Assembly: GCA_900555925.1 (NCBI GenBank)
Contig: USMU01000004.1
Span: 1-52,244 of the forward strand
From: an uncultured Clostridium sp.
Lineage (GTDB): Bacteria; Bacillota; Clostridia; Christensenellales; Borkfalkiaceae
Length of the DNA stretch: 52,244 nucleotides
Reading direction: 5' to 3'
Shown: piece after piece, positions 1 through 8,100 of the stretch
Numbering within the stretch: the first letter of the stretch is position 1
Layout: every line of letters starts with the position of its first letter
The notes under the pieces: generated by a model
What the model saw: only the letters and a program-made list of their open reading frames with translations
What the model was told of the DNA's origin: nothing
Database searches by the model: none
Position numbers and translations under genes: made by a program

Positions 1-127
1 AGGCGTCGTGCAATGCGATATGCGGATTGTTCGCAACGAAACGATAAAACGTTTTCAGTTGTTCCCCGTCCGTCATCATCGCTTGAATTGCACGATTTCT
101 GTCTGCGTTTCTTCTGATGTCACTCAA
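1..127 (-). CDS. Partial ORF, N-terminus of an ICE-type protein (3' end outside window)
   Basis: A TTG start at 127-125 follows a strong AAGGAGGT site (138-145) and overlaps the TGA stop of the upstream gene as TTGA, so the two are probably translationally coupled. The frame is open to the window edge for 42 codons and begins LSDIRRNADRNRAIQAM, then FYRFVANNPHIALHDA. From memory this resembles the N-terminus of large proteins found on Firmicutes conjugative elements (YodL/DUF4316-type), which would fit the neighbouring sigma-like and XRE-like genes. The rest lies outside the window, so the family call is tentative. Confidence 0.5.
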   Translation of the reverse strand, partial: MSDIRRNADRNRAIQAMMTDGEQLKTFYRFVANNPHIALHDA

Positions 128-483
128 TTTTTCTTCCACCTCCTTTGTCTATTTTCCTGCAAGGGCAACTCTTTTCCGAACACCTCAAAATATATCTGCT
201 GCCGAAGTTCAAAGGTCGGAAAGAATATCGCAAAGCAAGCCGCCGACGCGCCCATTGTTTCAATCAGAATCCGCAGATGTTCTCTGCCGAACAGTTGCTT
301 AGTCTTGAGCTTATGTACAAATTCTTTCTCGTCGATGTCAAGACGTTCCGCAATCTGACTTACCGTGTAGCCGCTTTCTTTCAGCCAAGAATAGAACGCG
401 CCGCTCCGTAAGGAATATCCTTCGATTTTTGTTCTGTCTATTTTGCCCTGTTCGGGCAAATGTCTGTTTTTAATTTCGGTCAT
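124..483 (-). CDS. Small XRE-like DNA-binding protein
   Basis: This 119-residue protein has a central helix-turn-helix: SGYTVSQIAERLDIDEKEFVHKL (about residues 37-59), an XRE-type pattern without any enzymatic domain. The ends are charged and the last residues are very basic (RQRRWKKN). An AGGAGGT site lies about 9 nt before the ATG. The next gene starts inside its stop codon, so the two form a coupled pair. It probably regulates the mobile-element-like module at this end of the window. The target is unknown. Confidence 0.65.
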   Translation of the reverse strand: MTEIKNRHLPEQGKIDRTKIEGYSLRSGAFYSWLKESGYTVSQIAERLDIDEKEFVHKLKTKQLFGREHLRILIETMGASAACFAIFFPTFELRQQIYFEVFGKELPLQENRQRRWKKN

Positions 484-489
484 TGCGTC

Positions 490-525
490 CTACCTCCTGA
501 CTGCCGTTTTTTGTTCGGGATTCAT
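490..525 (-). other. 11-codon ORF, possible remnant of an ICE helix-turn-helix gene
   Basis: An ATG preceded by GAGGGGGT reads MNPEQKTAVRR and then stops at TAG, and the stop lies against the ribosome site of the XRE-like gene. From memory, the start resembles a short helix-turn-helix protein common downstream of sigma-like genes on Firmicutes integrative elements. It may be a decayed stub or a leader peptide, or it may have no function. Low confidence. Confidence 0.2.
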
Positions 526-585
526 ACCCCCTCACTACTATTGGAAAGTTTCGGGGTGTCAGTACACGGTCTGGCAGCATAAATC

Positions 586-1020
586 TTAATTTTTTTCTAA
601 AGTTTTTTTCAAGGCGGCATAAATACGTTGCATTGCGTTACTTACTGCTTGTTTGCTTATGCCAAAATACTCGGCAACTTCGTCTTGCGATTTGTCCTCG
701 AAAAAAACCATCTGCACCATAGCCTGTTGACGCGGATTAAGTTGTCGAAGTGCTTTATGTACTTGCTTTTTTATTTCGGATTGCCGTTCGCTCTCTATAA
801 ACTGCTCTTCCGGGTTCGGATTATCGTCCGCAGGCTCGAAACCCGATTCTTCATACATTTCATCGAGTGAAGAACATTTTTCGTAATATGTATCTTCCGA
901 CTTTGTAAAGCGATCCATTTCACGGTTCAGCATTTTTACCGCTTGTTCCTGCTCTGCGGTTTCCACTTCGACTTTGGTTACTTGGTAACGGTTAAGTTTG
1001 TAATAGACTTTCTTTTTCAT
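586..1020 (-). CDS. Sigma-70 region 4-like factor of mobile-element type
   Basis: The start is the ATG at 1020-1018 (MKKKVYYKLNRYQ), with GGAGG just upstream; the longer open frame above it runs through two terminator hairpins and is not coding. The 144-residue protein has an acidic linker (about 50-75) and a C-terminal sigma region 4: LRQLNPRQQAMVQMVFFED, then SQDEVAEYFGISKQAVSNAM, a canonical helix-turn-helix. Region 2, which binds the -10 element and core polymerase, is absent, so it is not a complete sigma factor. Proteins of this type are common on Tn916-like and other Firmicutes integrative elements, where they are annotated as sigma-70 family regulators. Confidence 0.8.
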   Translation of the reverse strand: MKKKVYYKLNRYQVTKVEVETAEQEQAVKMLNREMDRFTKSEDTYYEKCSSLDEMYEESGFEPADDNPNPEEQFIESERQSEIKKQVHKALRQLNPRQQAMVQMVFFEDKSQDEVAEYFGISKQAVSNAMQRIYAALKKTLEKN

Positions 1021-1088
1021 TGTTGAAATCCTCCGATTTTGATTTTTGTGTTTGAAAATCGCAATCGGACAGATTCCTGCCCACAACG

Positions 1089-1130
1089 AAAAAAGCCCGA
1101 CTGCGAGGTGTAAAATCCTCACAATCGGGC
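1089..1130 (-). terminator. Intrinsic terminator 2 of a tandem pair
   Basis: The stem pairs 1095-1108 with 1117-1130 (14 positions, one mismatch) around an 8-nt loop. On the minus strand it is followed by TTTTTT at 1094-1089. It lies in the leader of the sigma-like gene. Confidence 0.75.
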
Positions 1131-1142
1131 ATAAAAAGGCAT

Positions 1143-1205
1143 CAAAAAAGAAGCCTGACAAATAGACTAACCCTATGCTTTCAGGATTTTACTATCTGTC
1201 AGGCT
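1143..1205 (-). terminator. Intrinsic terminator 1 of a tandem pair
   Basis: The inverted repeat AGCCTGACAAATAG (1152-1165) and CTATCTGTCAGGCT (1192-1205) forms a long stem with one mismatch. On the minus strand it is followed by TCTTTTTTG. It ends transcription from the zinc-ribbon gene or attenuates transcription into the sigma-like gene. Confidence 0.65.
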
Positions 1206-1312
1206 CCTCTTAACTTTTTAATAAGTCCAGCCTCATAACGAGATGTCAGAAAAGAAATACAACGGCACTTCTTTCCCCACTGTATTATTTAGTTTTTTGA
1301 GTTTGAATAAAT

Positions 1313-1504
1313 TCAGGCGTGTTGCTTTAGTTTCGCAGAAACTTCTGTAGGCGTAAAGATCGGCTTTTTGCTGATATGTATATCATCTTCTTCGATGATA
1401 ACGGAAGCAAATTCTCCGCACTTCGGACACTCCATTTCCACTTTTGTTCCGTTCTCGCCCTTACACAGGCGACGACCGCATTTCGGACACATTGCGTATT
1501 TCAT
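1313..1504 (-). CDS. Zinc-ribbon miniprotein
   Basis: The 63-residue protein carries two CxxC knuckles, MCPKCGRR and ECPKCGEF, spaced as in a zinc ribbon (Com/rubredoxin-like), followed by an acidic strand and a basic tail. I take the ATG at 1504, nine nt after AAAGGAGG; a TTG at 1513 in the same frame abuts the ribosome site and is unlikely. It lies between the LexA-like repressor and the sigma-like gene, in a module typical of integrative elements. Its binding partner cannot be read from sequence. Confidence 0.7.
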   Translation of the reverse strand: MKYAMCPKCGRRLCKGENGTKVEMECPKCGEFASVIIEEDDIHISKKPIFTPTEVSAKLKQHA

Positions 1505-1659
1505 TAAATACAACCTCCTTTCTCCCTAAACTCACAAACGATTTGAATTTATCTAACTGCTACGGTATGGTCGGGATAACTCCTATACAATAGTCAAACA
1601 TCATTTGTAATCCAATTATATATCTTTGCGTTTTCGGGGCAAAAACGCTTGATACCGAT

Positions 1660-2259
1660 TTAATTATATATGTGGATACAGCTTACCAAAACGCCCTGTA
1701 TCTCACAGTCTTTGACGATAATATCTTTCATCTCTTTATTTTCCGGATGAAGTACCACTTTCCCGTTCCTTTTATAAAAACGTTTCAGCGTTGTTTCGCC
1801 GTTCATCATAGCGACTATTATATCTCCGTTCTCTGCCGTGTTCTGCTTTCTGATTACGACGAGATCGCCGTGCTTGATTCCGATGTCAATCATACTGTCG
1901 CCGTGCGTATGCAGAATAAACAAATCCCCGCCGCCGAAAATCGCTCGCGGGAGCGTAACGCTTTCTTCTATCTGCTCCACCGCGTCAACAGGTTGTCCGC
2001 ACGCGATAGAACCGACGATAGGCGTGATTGCCACTCCGCTCGGTCGGAGCTTCGGCAACATATCGATATTGCCGAGTCTTGTCCGCTCTATCCTGCCGCT
2101 GTTTTCAAGAGCAAGGATATACGTTCTTACAAGGTTAAGCGAACTCATATTCAATGCTTTCATTACCTCTCTGAAACTCGGCGATTTGCCTTTTCTCTTT
2201 TGGTAGTCGATAATGAATCTTTCCATATTGTCCAATGTCGTCGTGTTGAGCGTTCTCAT
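1660..2259 (-). CDS. LexA-like SOS repressor with Cys-Gly self-cleavage site
   Basis: The protein has 199 residues, the usual LexA length. The N-terminal winged helix contains SPSFREVMKALNMSSLNLVRT (residues 26-46), and the C-terminal half is an S24 peptidase with Ser122 (HGDSM) and Lys159 (TTLKRF), the catalytic dyad of LexA and UmuD. The cleavage region reads VGSIACGQP, so the scissile bond should be Cys87-Gly88, as in UmuD, rather than the Ala-Gly of most LexA proteins. The gene has its own promoter with a TGAAC-N5-GTTCA dyad in the leader, so autorepression is likely. It could be the host lexA or an element-encoded copy; its neighbours favour the latter. Confidence 0.85.
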   Translation of the reverse strand: MRTLNTTTLDNMERFIIDYQKRKGKSPSFREVMKALNMSSLNLVRTYILALENSGRIERTRLGNIDMLPKLRPSGVAITPIVGSIACGQPVDAVEQIEESVTLPRAIFGGGDLFILHTHGDSMIDIGIKHGDLVVIRKQNTAENGDIIVAMMNGETTLKRFYKRNGKVVLHPENKEMKDIIVKDCEIQGVLVSCIHIYN

Positions 2260-2283
2260 CCGTAGTACCTCTTTTTACTAAAC

Positions 2284-2298
2284 TGAACTTTGCGTTCA
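2284..2298. promoter_or_regulatory. Putative LexA operator
   Basis: TGAAC-TTTGC-GTTCA is a perfect 5+5 bp dyad with a 5-nt spacer. It lies 17 nt downstream of the -10 box of the lexA-like gene and 24 nt before its start codon. It is related to, but spaced differently from, the Firmicutes SOS box GAAC-N4-GTTC. Confidence 0.55.
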
Positions 2299-2315
2299 AT
2301 TTAGATTGTAGCTGT

Positions 2316-2344
2316 ATTATATCACAAAAGACTATCTATTTCAA
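2316..2344 (-). promoter_or_regulatory. Promoter of the lexA-like gene
   Basis: TTGAAA (2344-2339), a 17-nt spacer and TATAAT (2321-2316) match a vegetative promoter on the minus strand. Confidence 0.75.
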
Positions 2345-2352
2345 ATTTTCAT

Positions 2353-2368
2353 TTCCCAATATTGGGAA
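2353..2368. repeat. Perfect 16-bp palindrome upstream of the lexA-like promoter
   Basis: TTCCCAATATTGGGAA is fully self-complementary and lies 8 nt upstream of the -35 box. Its position suits an operator for a dimeric regulator; the regulator is not known. Confidence 0.5.
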
Positions 2369-2395
2369 GTGAACGATATTTTTTTATTTTTTCCG

Positions 2396-2428
2396 AAAAA
2401 AATAATGCCCTTACCGAAGTAAGAGCAT
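2396..2428 (-). terminator. Intrinsic terminator of the WYL gene and operon C
   Basis: A 10-bp stem (2405-2414 with 2419-2428, one mismatch) with a TTCG loop on the minus strand is followed by a TATTTTTTT tract. It lies 16 nt after the WYL stop codon and closes the long operon. Confidence 0.8.
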
Positions 2429-2444
2429 TTGTTTGAGTTTCATC

Positions 2445-3422
2445 TCAATATTCTTCTTTTATTTTAGCAACAAAGGCGTTAAATTCATCAATCACCTTTC
2501 GCGGTGATTTGATTTTCACTTTACCCTGCGTTCCGACGATCCACGCAAAGAATGTTTTTGAAATCTGCACCGTTACGTCAACCGAATAGGTTTCTTCATC
2601 GGCTTTCTTTATGCGTATGTCATCTCCGAAGCGGTCAAACATATCCGACAAGATATTCGCCGTAAACAGTAACGTAATGTTCTGACTTTCCCCTCCGAAC
2701 ATCGAAAATACTTGTTTCCGATATTCTTCCGTGTTGAACAATTCGTATTCGGGGTGTGACTCACGCTCAAGCTCTTCCACTTTTACGCTTTCCATTTTAT
2801 CGAGCCGATATGTAACTATATCGTCGTGTCCTTTCGAGAAACACAACAAGTAATAATTGTCCTTGTTCCATACCATAAACGCAGGGCTTACGGTATAACG
2901 ATTGCCGTTCTTCCGATAAACCTTTTTATGCTTCTCGTCGTAATTGAAGTACAGGAACGATATTTGCTTGTTCTCGTTTATCGCGCGTTCAATAGCGTCC
3001 ACGTTATAAATAAATGAACTGTTACCCCTTCTGCCCTTATCAAGCGAAATAATATGCTTTGAAATGCTCTCCGCTTGGTGAGTACAAAGCGTTTCCGCAA
3101 GTCTTTGAGCAAGTGCTTTCTTTTGTGCAACGGGAAGTTTCGACGCATTGATAACGTCCGCAAGCATAACCACTTCTGCCGTTTCAAGCGACCGATTGAC
3201 TACATAATAGTAATGGTATTTCTTTTTGTAGGAAAGAACATCATAACCGTTGTCGCACAAAGTCGCTATATCCTGAACGAGAATTTTACGCGACACATTC
3301 AGTCCGCGCAAGGCAAGAAGCTCGGATATTTCGTCGGTATTTAAGGCGTGGTTCTCATCTGTGTTTTTACAGAGAATATCCCATAAGACAAGCAGTTTGA
3401 TTTTATGCGCTTCGTTTGCCAT
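2445..3422 (-). CDS. HTH and WYL-domain transcriptional regulator
   Basis: This 325-residue regulator has an N-terminal winged helix (about 1-75; ALNTDEISELLALRGLNVSRK), a linker, and a WYL sensor domain (about 140-235; ISFLYFNYDEKH, VSPAFMVWNKDNYYLLCF, VTYRLDKM) followed by a C-terminal WCX-like extension. WYL proteins are ligand- or nucleic-acid-sensing regulators, often next to stress or defence genes. It is the last gene of operon C, 38 nt after the DtxR gene, and precedes a clear terminator. Whether it controls the transport locus or the integrative module cannot be told from sequence. Confidence 0.85.
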   Translation of the reverse strand: MANEAHKIKLLVLWDILCKNTDENHALNTDEISELLALRGLNVSRKILVQDIATLCDNGYDVLSYKKKYHYYYVVNRSLETAEVVMLADVINASKLPVAQKKALAQRLAETLCTHQAESISKHIISLDKGRRGNSSFIYNVDAIERAINENKQISFLYFNYDEKHKKVYRKNGNRYTVSPAFMVWNKDNYYLLCFSKGHDDIVTYRLDKMESVKVEELERESHPEYELFNTEEYRKQVFSMFGGESQNITLLFTANILSDMFDRFGDDIRIKKADEETYSVDVTVQISKTFFAWIVGTQGKVKIKSPRKVIDEFNAFVAKIKEEY

Positions 3423-3460
3423 AATAATTCCCTTATCAGTTATCGGTCAGATTTTTGCTT

Positions 3461-3862
3461 TTATACTTTAATTGCGATTGTATTTTCCTGCTCCGCAGTC
3501 CGTTGTTCAACATAAAGTTTCAAAAGATCCGCCGCCTCATCGGTGATAACGTGTTCCATACGACAAGCATTTTCTTCCGCAATATCATTGCTCGCGCCTA
3601 TAAGTTTCAGCGCACTCGCAATCGTCTGATGTTTCTGCTTTATGTTCTTAACTTTTTCAATACCGCACTTCGTCAATGTTATTTTCCCTTGATGAAATGT
3701 TACATAGCCAAACTCTTCAAGACGTTTCATTGCATTATGAACGCTCACTTTACTATATCCACGTTCATCTGCGACATCAACAGAACGTACCATCCCGTTT
3801 TTCTTTTGCAACGCATAAATCGTCGTCAAATACATTTCTTGCGATTCTGTGTTTTCAAGCAT
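3461..3862 (-). CDS. DtxR-family iron-type repressor (copy 1)
   Basis: This 133-residue protein has the short two-domain DtxR layout: a winged helix (about 10-65) and a dimerisation/metal domain (about 70-115), without the SH3-like third domain of DtxR and IdeR. The primary metal-site residues of DtxR are present at matching positions: Met10 (QEMYL), Cys100, Glu103 and His104 (ENACRMEHVI). His78 of the second site is kept, while its Glu and second His partners are not. Cys at the DtxR Cys102 position is the iron-type residue; MntR has Glu there. It lies 10 nt downstream of the NEAT-like gene in operon C and probably binds the GTTAG-N6-CTAAC dyads of this locus. Confidence 0.85.
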   Translation of the reverse strand: MLENTESQEMYLTTIYALQKKNGMVRSVDVADERGYSKVSVHNAMKRLEEFGYVTFHQGKITLTKCGIEKVKNIKQKHQTIASALKLIGASNDIAEENACRMEHVITDEAADLLKLYVEQRTAEQENTIAIKV

Positions 3863-3872
3863 TTTCCTTTCC

Positions 3873-5126
3873 TTATGAATTCATCATTCTCTTCTTGCGT
3901 TTCACTACAACTATAATAGTCACAACTACTCCTGCAAGAATAACTACCGCTCCGACCAAAATCAAAGCGTATCCCCACATCGGCATATGAAACGCCACGC
4001 CCGGAATACAGACGATAAACGTTCCCGTTTTATCCGTTGCGGTAACAACGTATCTTCCGTATCCGCTCGCGGAAAGTTTTGTCAAACTGCCGTTGTCGTC
4101 CATATAGTAAACTTCGGCTTTCGTGCGGTCAAAATAATCGTCCGCGCGGAACAACAGTTCAACTTTACCGCTCAAGGTTATGACTTCGCCGTCTTCACTC
4201 AGAAATTCAGCAGAATAAACCTCGAAATTGTCCGCATTCTTTTTCATTGCGGAAGCCGCTTTTTCGTAAATTTCCGAGCCGACCGCAAGTTTTCCCGCGA
4301 CGATTCCCGCTTTTTCGGGCAAAACGTTATTTGCATCTCTGAATTTAACAATATCGTTTTCGCCCGCCGCGGAACGAATCGTAACAACGTATTCCGAGAA
4401 CGAATCGTTACCCGATGATGTCTTATATTGCGAGTTAATCGCCTTATAGACCAACTTATACGTTCCGACTTTGCCGAGAACAAGTTTTTCACCCGACACA
4501 TCGACCGCCTCGTCGCCGTAATACGCCGAGGTCGTGACCGGGCAATCATCGTCGCCCAAGTTTGCCGTCGCTTCGGGAATCGGGAAAACCGTGCCGACTT
4601 TCAAAGAATATTCAGCCGCCGCTTTCGTTGAAATAACGGGAACAAATTCCGCAGGCCGTTCGCCTAAATCGCGAACGGTTTCGGAAGTTTTTTCCGACGA
4701 AGATAAATTTAGCGTTGCCGTAAAACTCATCTCACGCGACATCGCGTTTATGTACGCCGAAAACGAAAGTTTGCTTTTCAGATTGTTTTCGGAAAGCGTA
4801 TAGGTATAATACGTCCAACCGTCTTTCTTTTCGCTTGTTTTACCGACTTCTTTCCCGTCAAGGTTCAGGTTCAGATAGCCTATCGACGAAGAGAACCCGA
4901 ACGTCATATAATACTTGCCGCCGAATTTCTCCACGGTAACGGGATTTGTAAAATTATCCGCACCCATCTTCAAATCAAGGTTTACGGGAACGGTATACGT
5001 TCCGTCACCGCCGCTTATCACCTGCTCGCTTGCGGCATAGCTAATTGAAACCGATTGAAACAATCCGCAAAGGATCAGTGCAAATACCGCTATACTTACA
5101 GCAAAGATTTTTTTGAATTTTACCAT
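3873..5126 (-). CDS. Membrane-anchored NEAT-like surface protein
   Basis: The 417-residue protein has a Sec signal peptide (about 1-31, ending SYAAS). Residues 40-143 fit a NEAT domain, the beta-sandwich that carries heme in Gram-positive uptake systems: DGTYTVPVNLDLK at the first strand, then KYYMTFGF, YLNLNLDGKEVG and FSAYINAMSREMSFTATL. At the heme-iron YxxxY position it has Met129-SRE-Met133. An Ig-like segment (about 155-252), another domain (about 260-370), a transmembrane helix (about 380-408) and a KRKKR stop-transfer follow; there is no LPxTG. Its ATG overlaps the end of the preceding lipoprotein gene by 7 nt. The NEAT call rests on pattern, not on a profile search. Confidence 0.65.
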   Translation of the reverse strand: MVKFKKIFAVSIAVFALILCGLFQSVSISYAASEQVISGGDGTYTVPVNLDLKMGADNFTNPVTVEKFGGKYYMTFGFSSSIGYLNLNLDGKEVGKTSEKKDGWTYYTYTLSENNLKSKLSFSAYINAMSREMSFTATLNLSSSEKTSETVRDLGERPAEFVPVISTKAAAEYSLKVGTVFPIPEATANLGDDDCPVTTSAYYGDEAVDVSGEKLVLGKVGTYKLVYKAINSQYKTSSGNDSFSEYVVTIRSAAGENDIVKFRDANNVLPEKAGIVAGKLAVGSEIYEKAASAMKKNADNFEVYSAEFLSEDGEVITLSGKVELLFRADDYFDRTKAEVYYMDDNGSLTKLSASGYGRYVVTATDKTGTFIVCIPGVAFHMPMWGYALILVGAVVILAGVVVTIIVVVKRKKRMMNS

Positions 5127-8100
5127 ACTTCATTTCCCTCGCTGCCTGTAAACACCGCGACAAGAACGGTATCTTTAGTGAACTTATAGGTCGATAAGTC
5201 AATTATAGTCCTGCTTTCATCGCCCTGAACAAACCAACCCTTAAACGTATAACCCGTTTTTGCAACGACCGTTCTGTTCGACTCAAGACCGTTTCCTTCA
5301 ATTACGGAATCGTTTCTTATAACAGAAGCGGAATATGTCGCATTGATTGAATATTTTACGGTAAGCATTTTTTTGTATACGGCGTTAATCGTAAAATAAT
5401 CGCTATCATCGGTAACTTCGTTCAGATAAATTTTTCCGTTTTTAACGCCATCGCCCAAGAAACCGCCCGTCCAACCGGCGAGAACAGTTCCGGCAGGCGC
5501 ATAAACTTTATACACGGACAAATCGATAACATAATATCCGCTTGAAGAATCCCTGAAATAATGTTTTACTCTATCGTCGTTTCCTTCCGATTTTGCGGTA
5601 ACGGAAATACCGCCGTCCCATATTGCATACAACGTTACGTTCTGCGAATTATACCTGCTTATAAAATTGTCTATGCCGTTTTTAACGACGTCTTTGGACG
5701 TTGCGTCCTTGCCGATATATTGCGTCCAACCGAACAGAATATCGTTTCCCGCAAATTCCTTTTCGTTAAGCGCGTTGATGTTGTTGCTCAGATTGTATGT
5801 TACCGTCCGCTCTAAAAGCCCGTCGGAAAAAGGATGATCCTTATCCGTAACAAACGTGATCGTAACGTCGCAGTTATCCGATAAAACGTTGACGATCTGC
5901 CCGAACGAATAAGACGTTCCGTTTATCGAAAAACCGAAACCGACGTAAAACTCACCCGCCTCGTTAAACTTCAAGGAATATTCGTATTCGCCTTTATTAA
6001 GCGTATAAGTCCTGTTTGCGTAAAAACTGTTGTCGGTTTTACCGCCGATTCTGTGTTTAACGCTTACGTACGACTTTGCGATTTCATTGCCGTCGTCGCT
6101 GTAAAGGCGCGGAATGTTCATCGTATACAAAGTGTTTGCAAAATACGAATTATATTTCAGCATATCCGTAGTTTTTTCACCGGAAAATCCTACGCCATAA
6201 ATATAATTACTGTTGAATTTATTTCCAAAATACGAAAATTCAAGCGATACGGTAAACCAGGAATATTTTTCCGTATAGCCTTTTATTTCTTTCATTACGG
6301 AATCTATATCGCCGCTTCCGATATCACGAGAAATCGTCGTACTACGATTGTTTTTATCCACCAAAAAGGCAGAAAATCCTGTCAGACTCATACGAGAAGG
6401 CGCGTCGTCGCCGATCATCATACTGAAGGATCTCGAAAGTTTTTCGTCGCAGTTATCCTTAGTCAGATATACCGACTCGCTTGCTTTGACGTCTTTTATT
6501 TTTCCGTACTCGTCGTATTTAACGTCGCCTTCGTCCATTATTTCACCGTTATCGGACTCGATACGGTACGTTTCCTTTTGCGAAGTAACGTATTTGAACC
6601 GAATAAATTCCGTTTCCCCGTACACGTTTACGAGTTCGTAGCACACGTAAGTTTCATACGCGGACGCCGTAAAATCTTTTTTCTGATGCCCGATATACGT
6701 CAAAGAATAAACGCCGTTCATATTCGTGAAAATGCCGACGTGAAGCGGATTTATGCACGATTCGTCGTCGTACCAATTATTTCTGAATCGCACGTTTTTC
6801 ACGCCCGTCCACGAGTAAGTAAGTGCCGGCAACTCCACCGATGCACCTTCTTTATCTATCGTATCGGAAACGTAGGCATTATCTTCTTCCGACCATTTCC
6901 AAGCGTGATTTTCGTCGGTTATTCGATAATCCGGATTGCTTTTTTCGACGAGTTCGACGATCGCCGTTTTTGTGATACCGTCGTCATCCGTAAAGGTAAA
7001 CACTATTGCACAATCGGAAGAAAACGCAAAAGCCTTATTTACCGTGATTTCTTTTGAAAAATCGATTTTATCACCGCTTAAAGCAAACCCTTTGTATCGA
7101 ACCGTCGAAAAATCGGTGTCTTCGGATACTTTTTCGCGGTAAATATCTTCGAGCCTTAAAACATCGCCCCGATTGACGGTTTTTCCTATCCTGAAATTCG
7201 ACGATTCACGCATTCCGTTCGCGCCGAACGTCTGCACGGACATGGAATCGTAGTATAATTCTTCTCCGTTCTTTCTGCTTTTTTCGGCGTCATACCCGTA
7301 TATATTTGTCTGAATATCGAAATGGGCTATCTCATATCTTGCTTCGGATACGTTTTTCGAGTTTGTTTCGTCGGTAGGTCTGAACGTTATTTTACTGTTA
7401 TACACTCTTCTCGCGGCATACGGTGCGTTTACGTCGGTTGCCGAATACCAGAAGTTGATCATCCTTGTTGACAAACCGTTTTTCAGCGTTTCGTCATAAG
7501 TCAAGTTTTTATCGTTAAGATCGGAATAGTTTCCGGGATAAAAACTTCCCGACGTTTCAAAAGAATAACTATCGCCCGAAAGTTCTTTATAATCGACGTT
7601 TTCGTCGGATAGTTTTATGATATGGTCGTAATCCATATACAAAATCTGCACGCCCGATCCCATACCGCCTGCAACCTCCATAAAGCCCGAAACGGAATAC
7701 ATAATTCCGAATTCGCGCTTGAAGTTTGTTCCGAGATCGATAACCGAATATACCTTATAGTCGTCCGTATGAAATTCCACCGAATAATCCACGTATTTCT
7801 TCGCTTTGTAAGTTTCGGGATAATAATTCGATTCGACTTCTCCGTCAAAGCCCGTCGTGTCAAGCTCGAAACAATACTGATTGGGCATAAAAGACATCAT
7901 TCTGTAAAACAGATTTTGATAATAAGGTTCTTCGAGTTTTCCGAGCGTAAACTTAACAAGCCCCGCATAAGGCGTAAAAGGCTTAATCAGTTTATATTTC
8001 CCGTTTTCCGCTTTCAGATAAGAAAAAACCGAATTGAAGCCGTCACCCATAGACGATTTATTTTCTATCGTCTTATTATAACTTCTTACAAGATAATATC

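Noticed and set aside
1021..1161. Longer N-terminus of the sigma-like factor
   Set aside because: The extension consists of terminator hairpins; the ATG at 1020 has GGAGG.
1640..1660. Terminator after the lexA-like gene
   Set aside because: A GCGTTTT/AAAACGC hairpin is present at about 1628-1650, but no U tract follows on the minus strand, so I did not annotate it.
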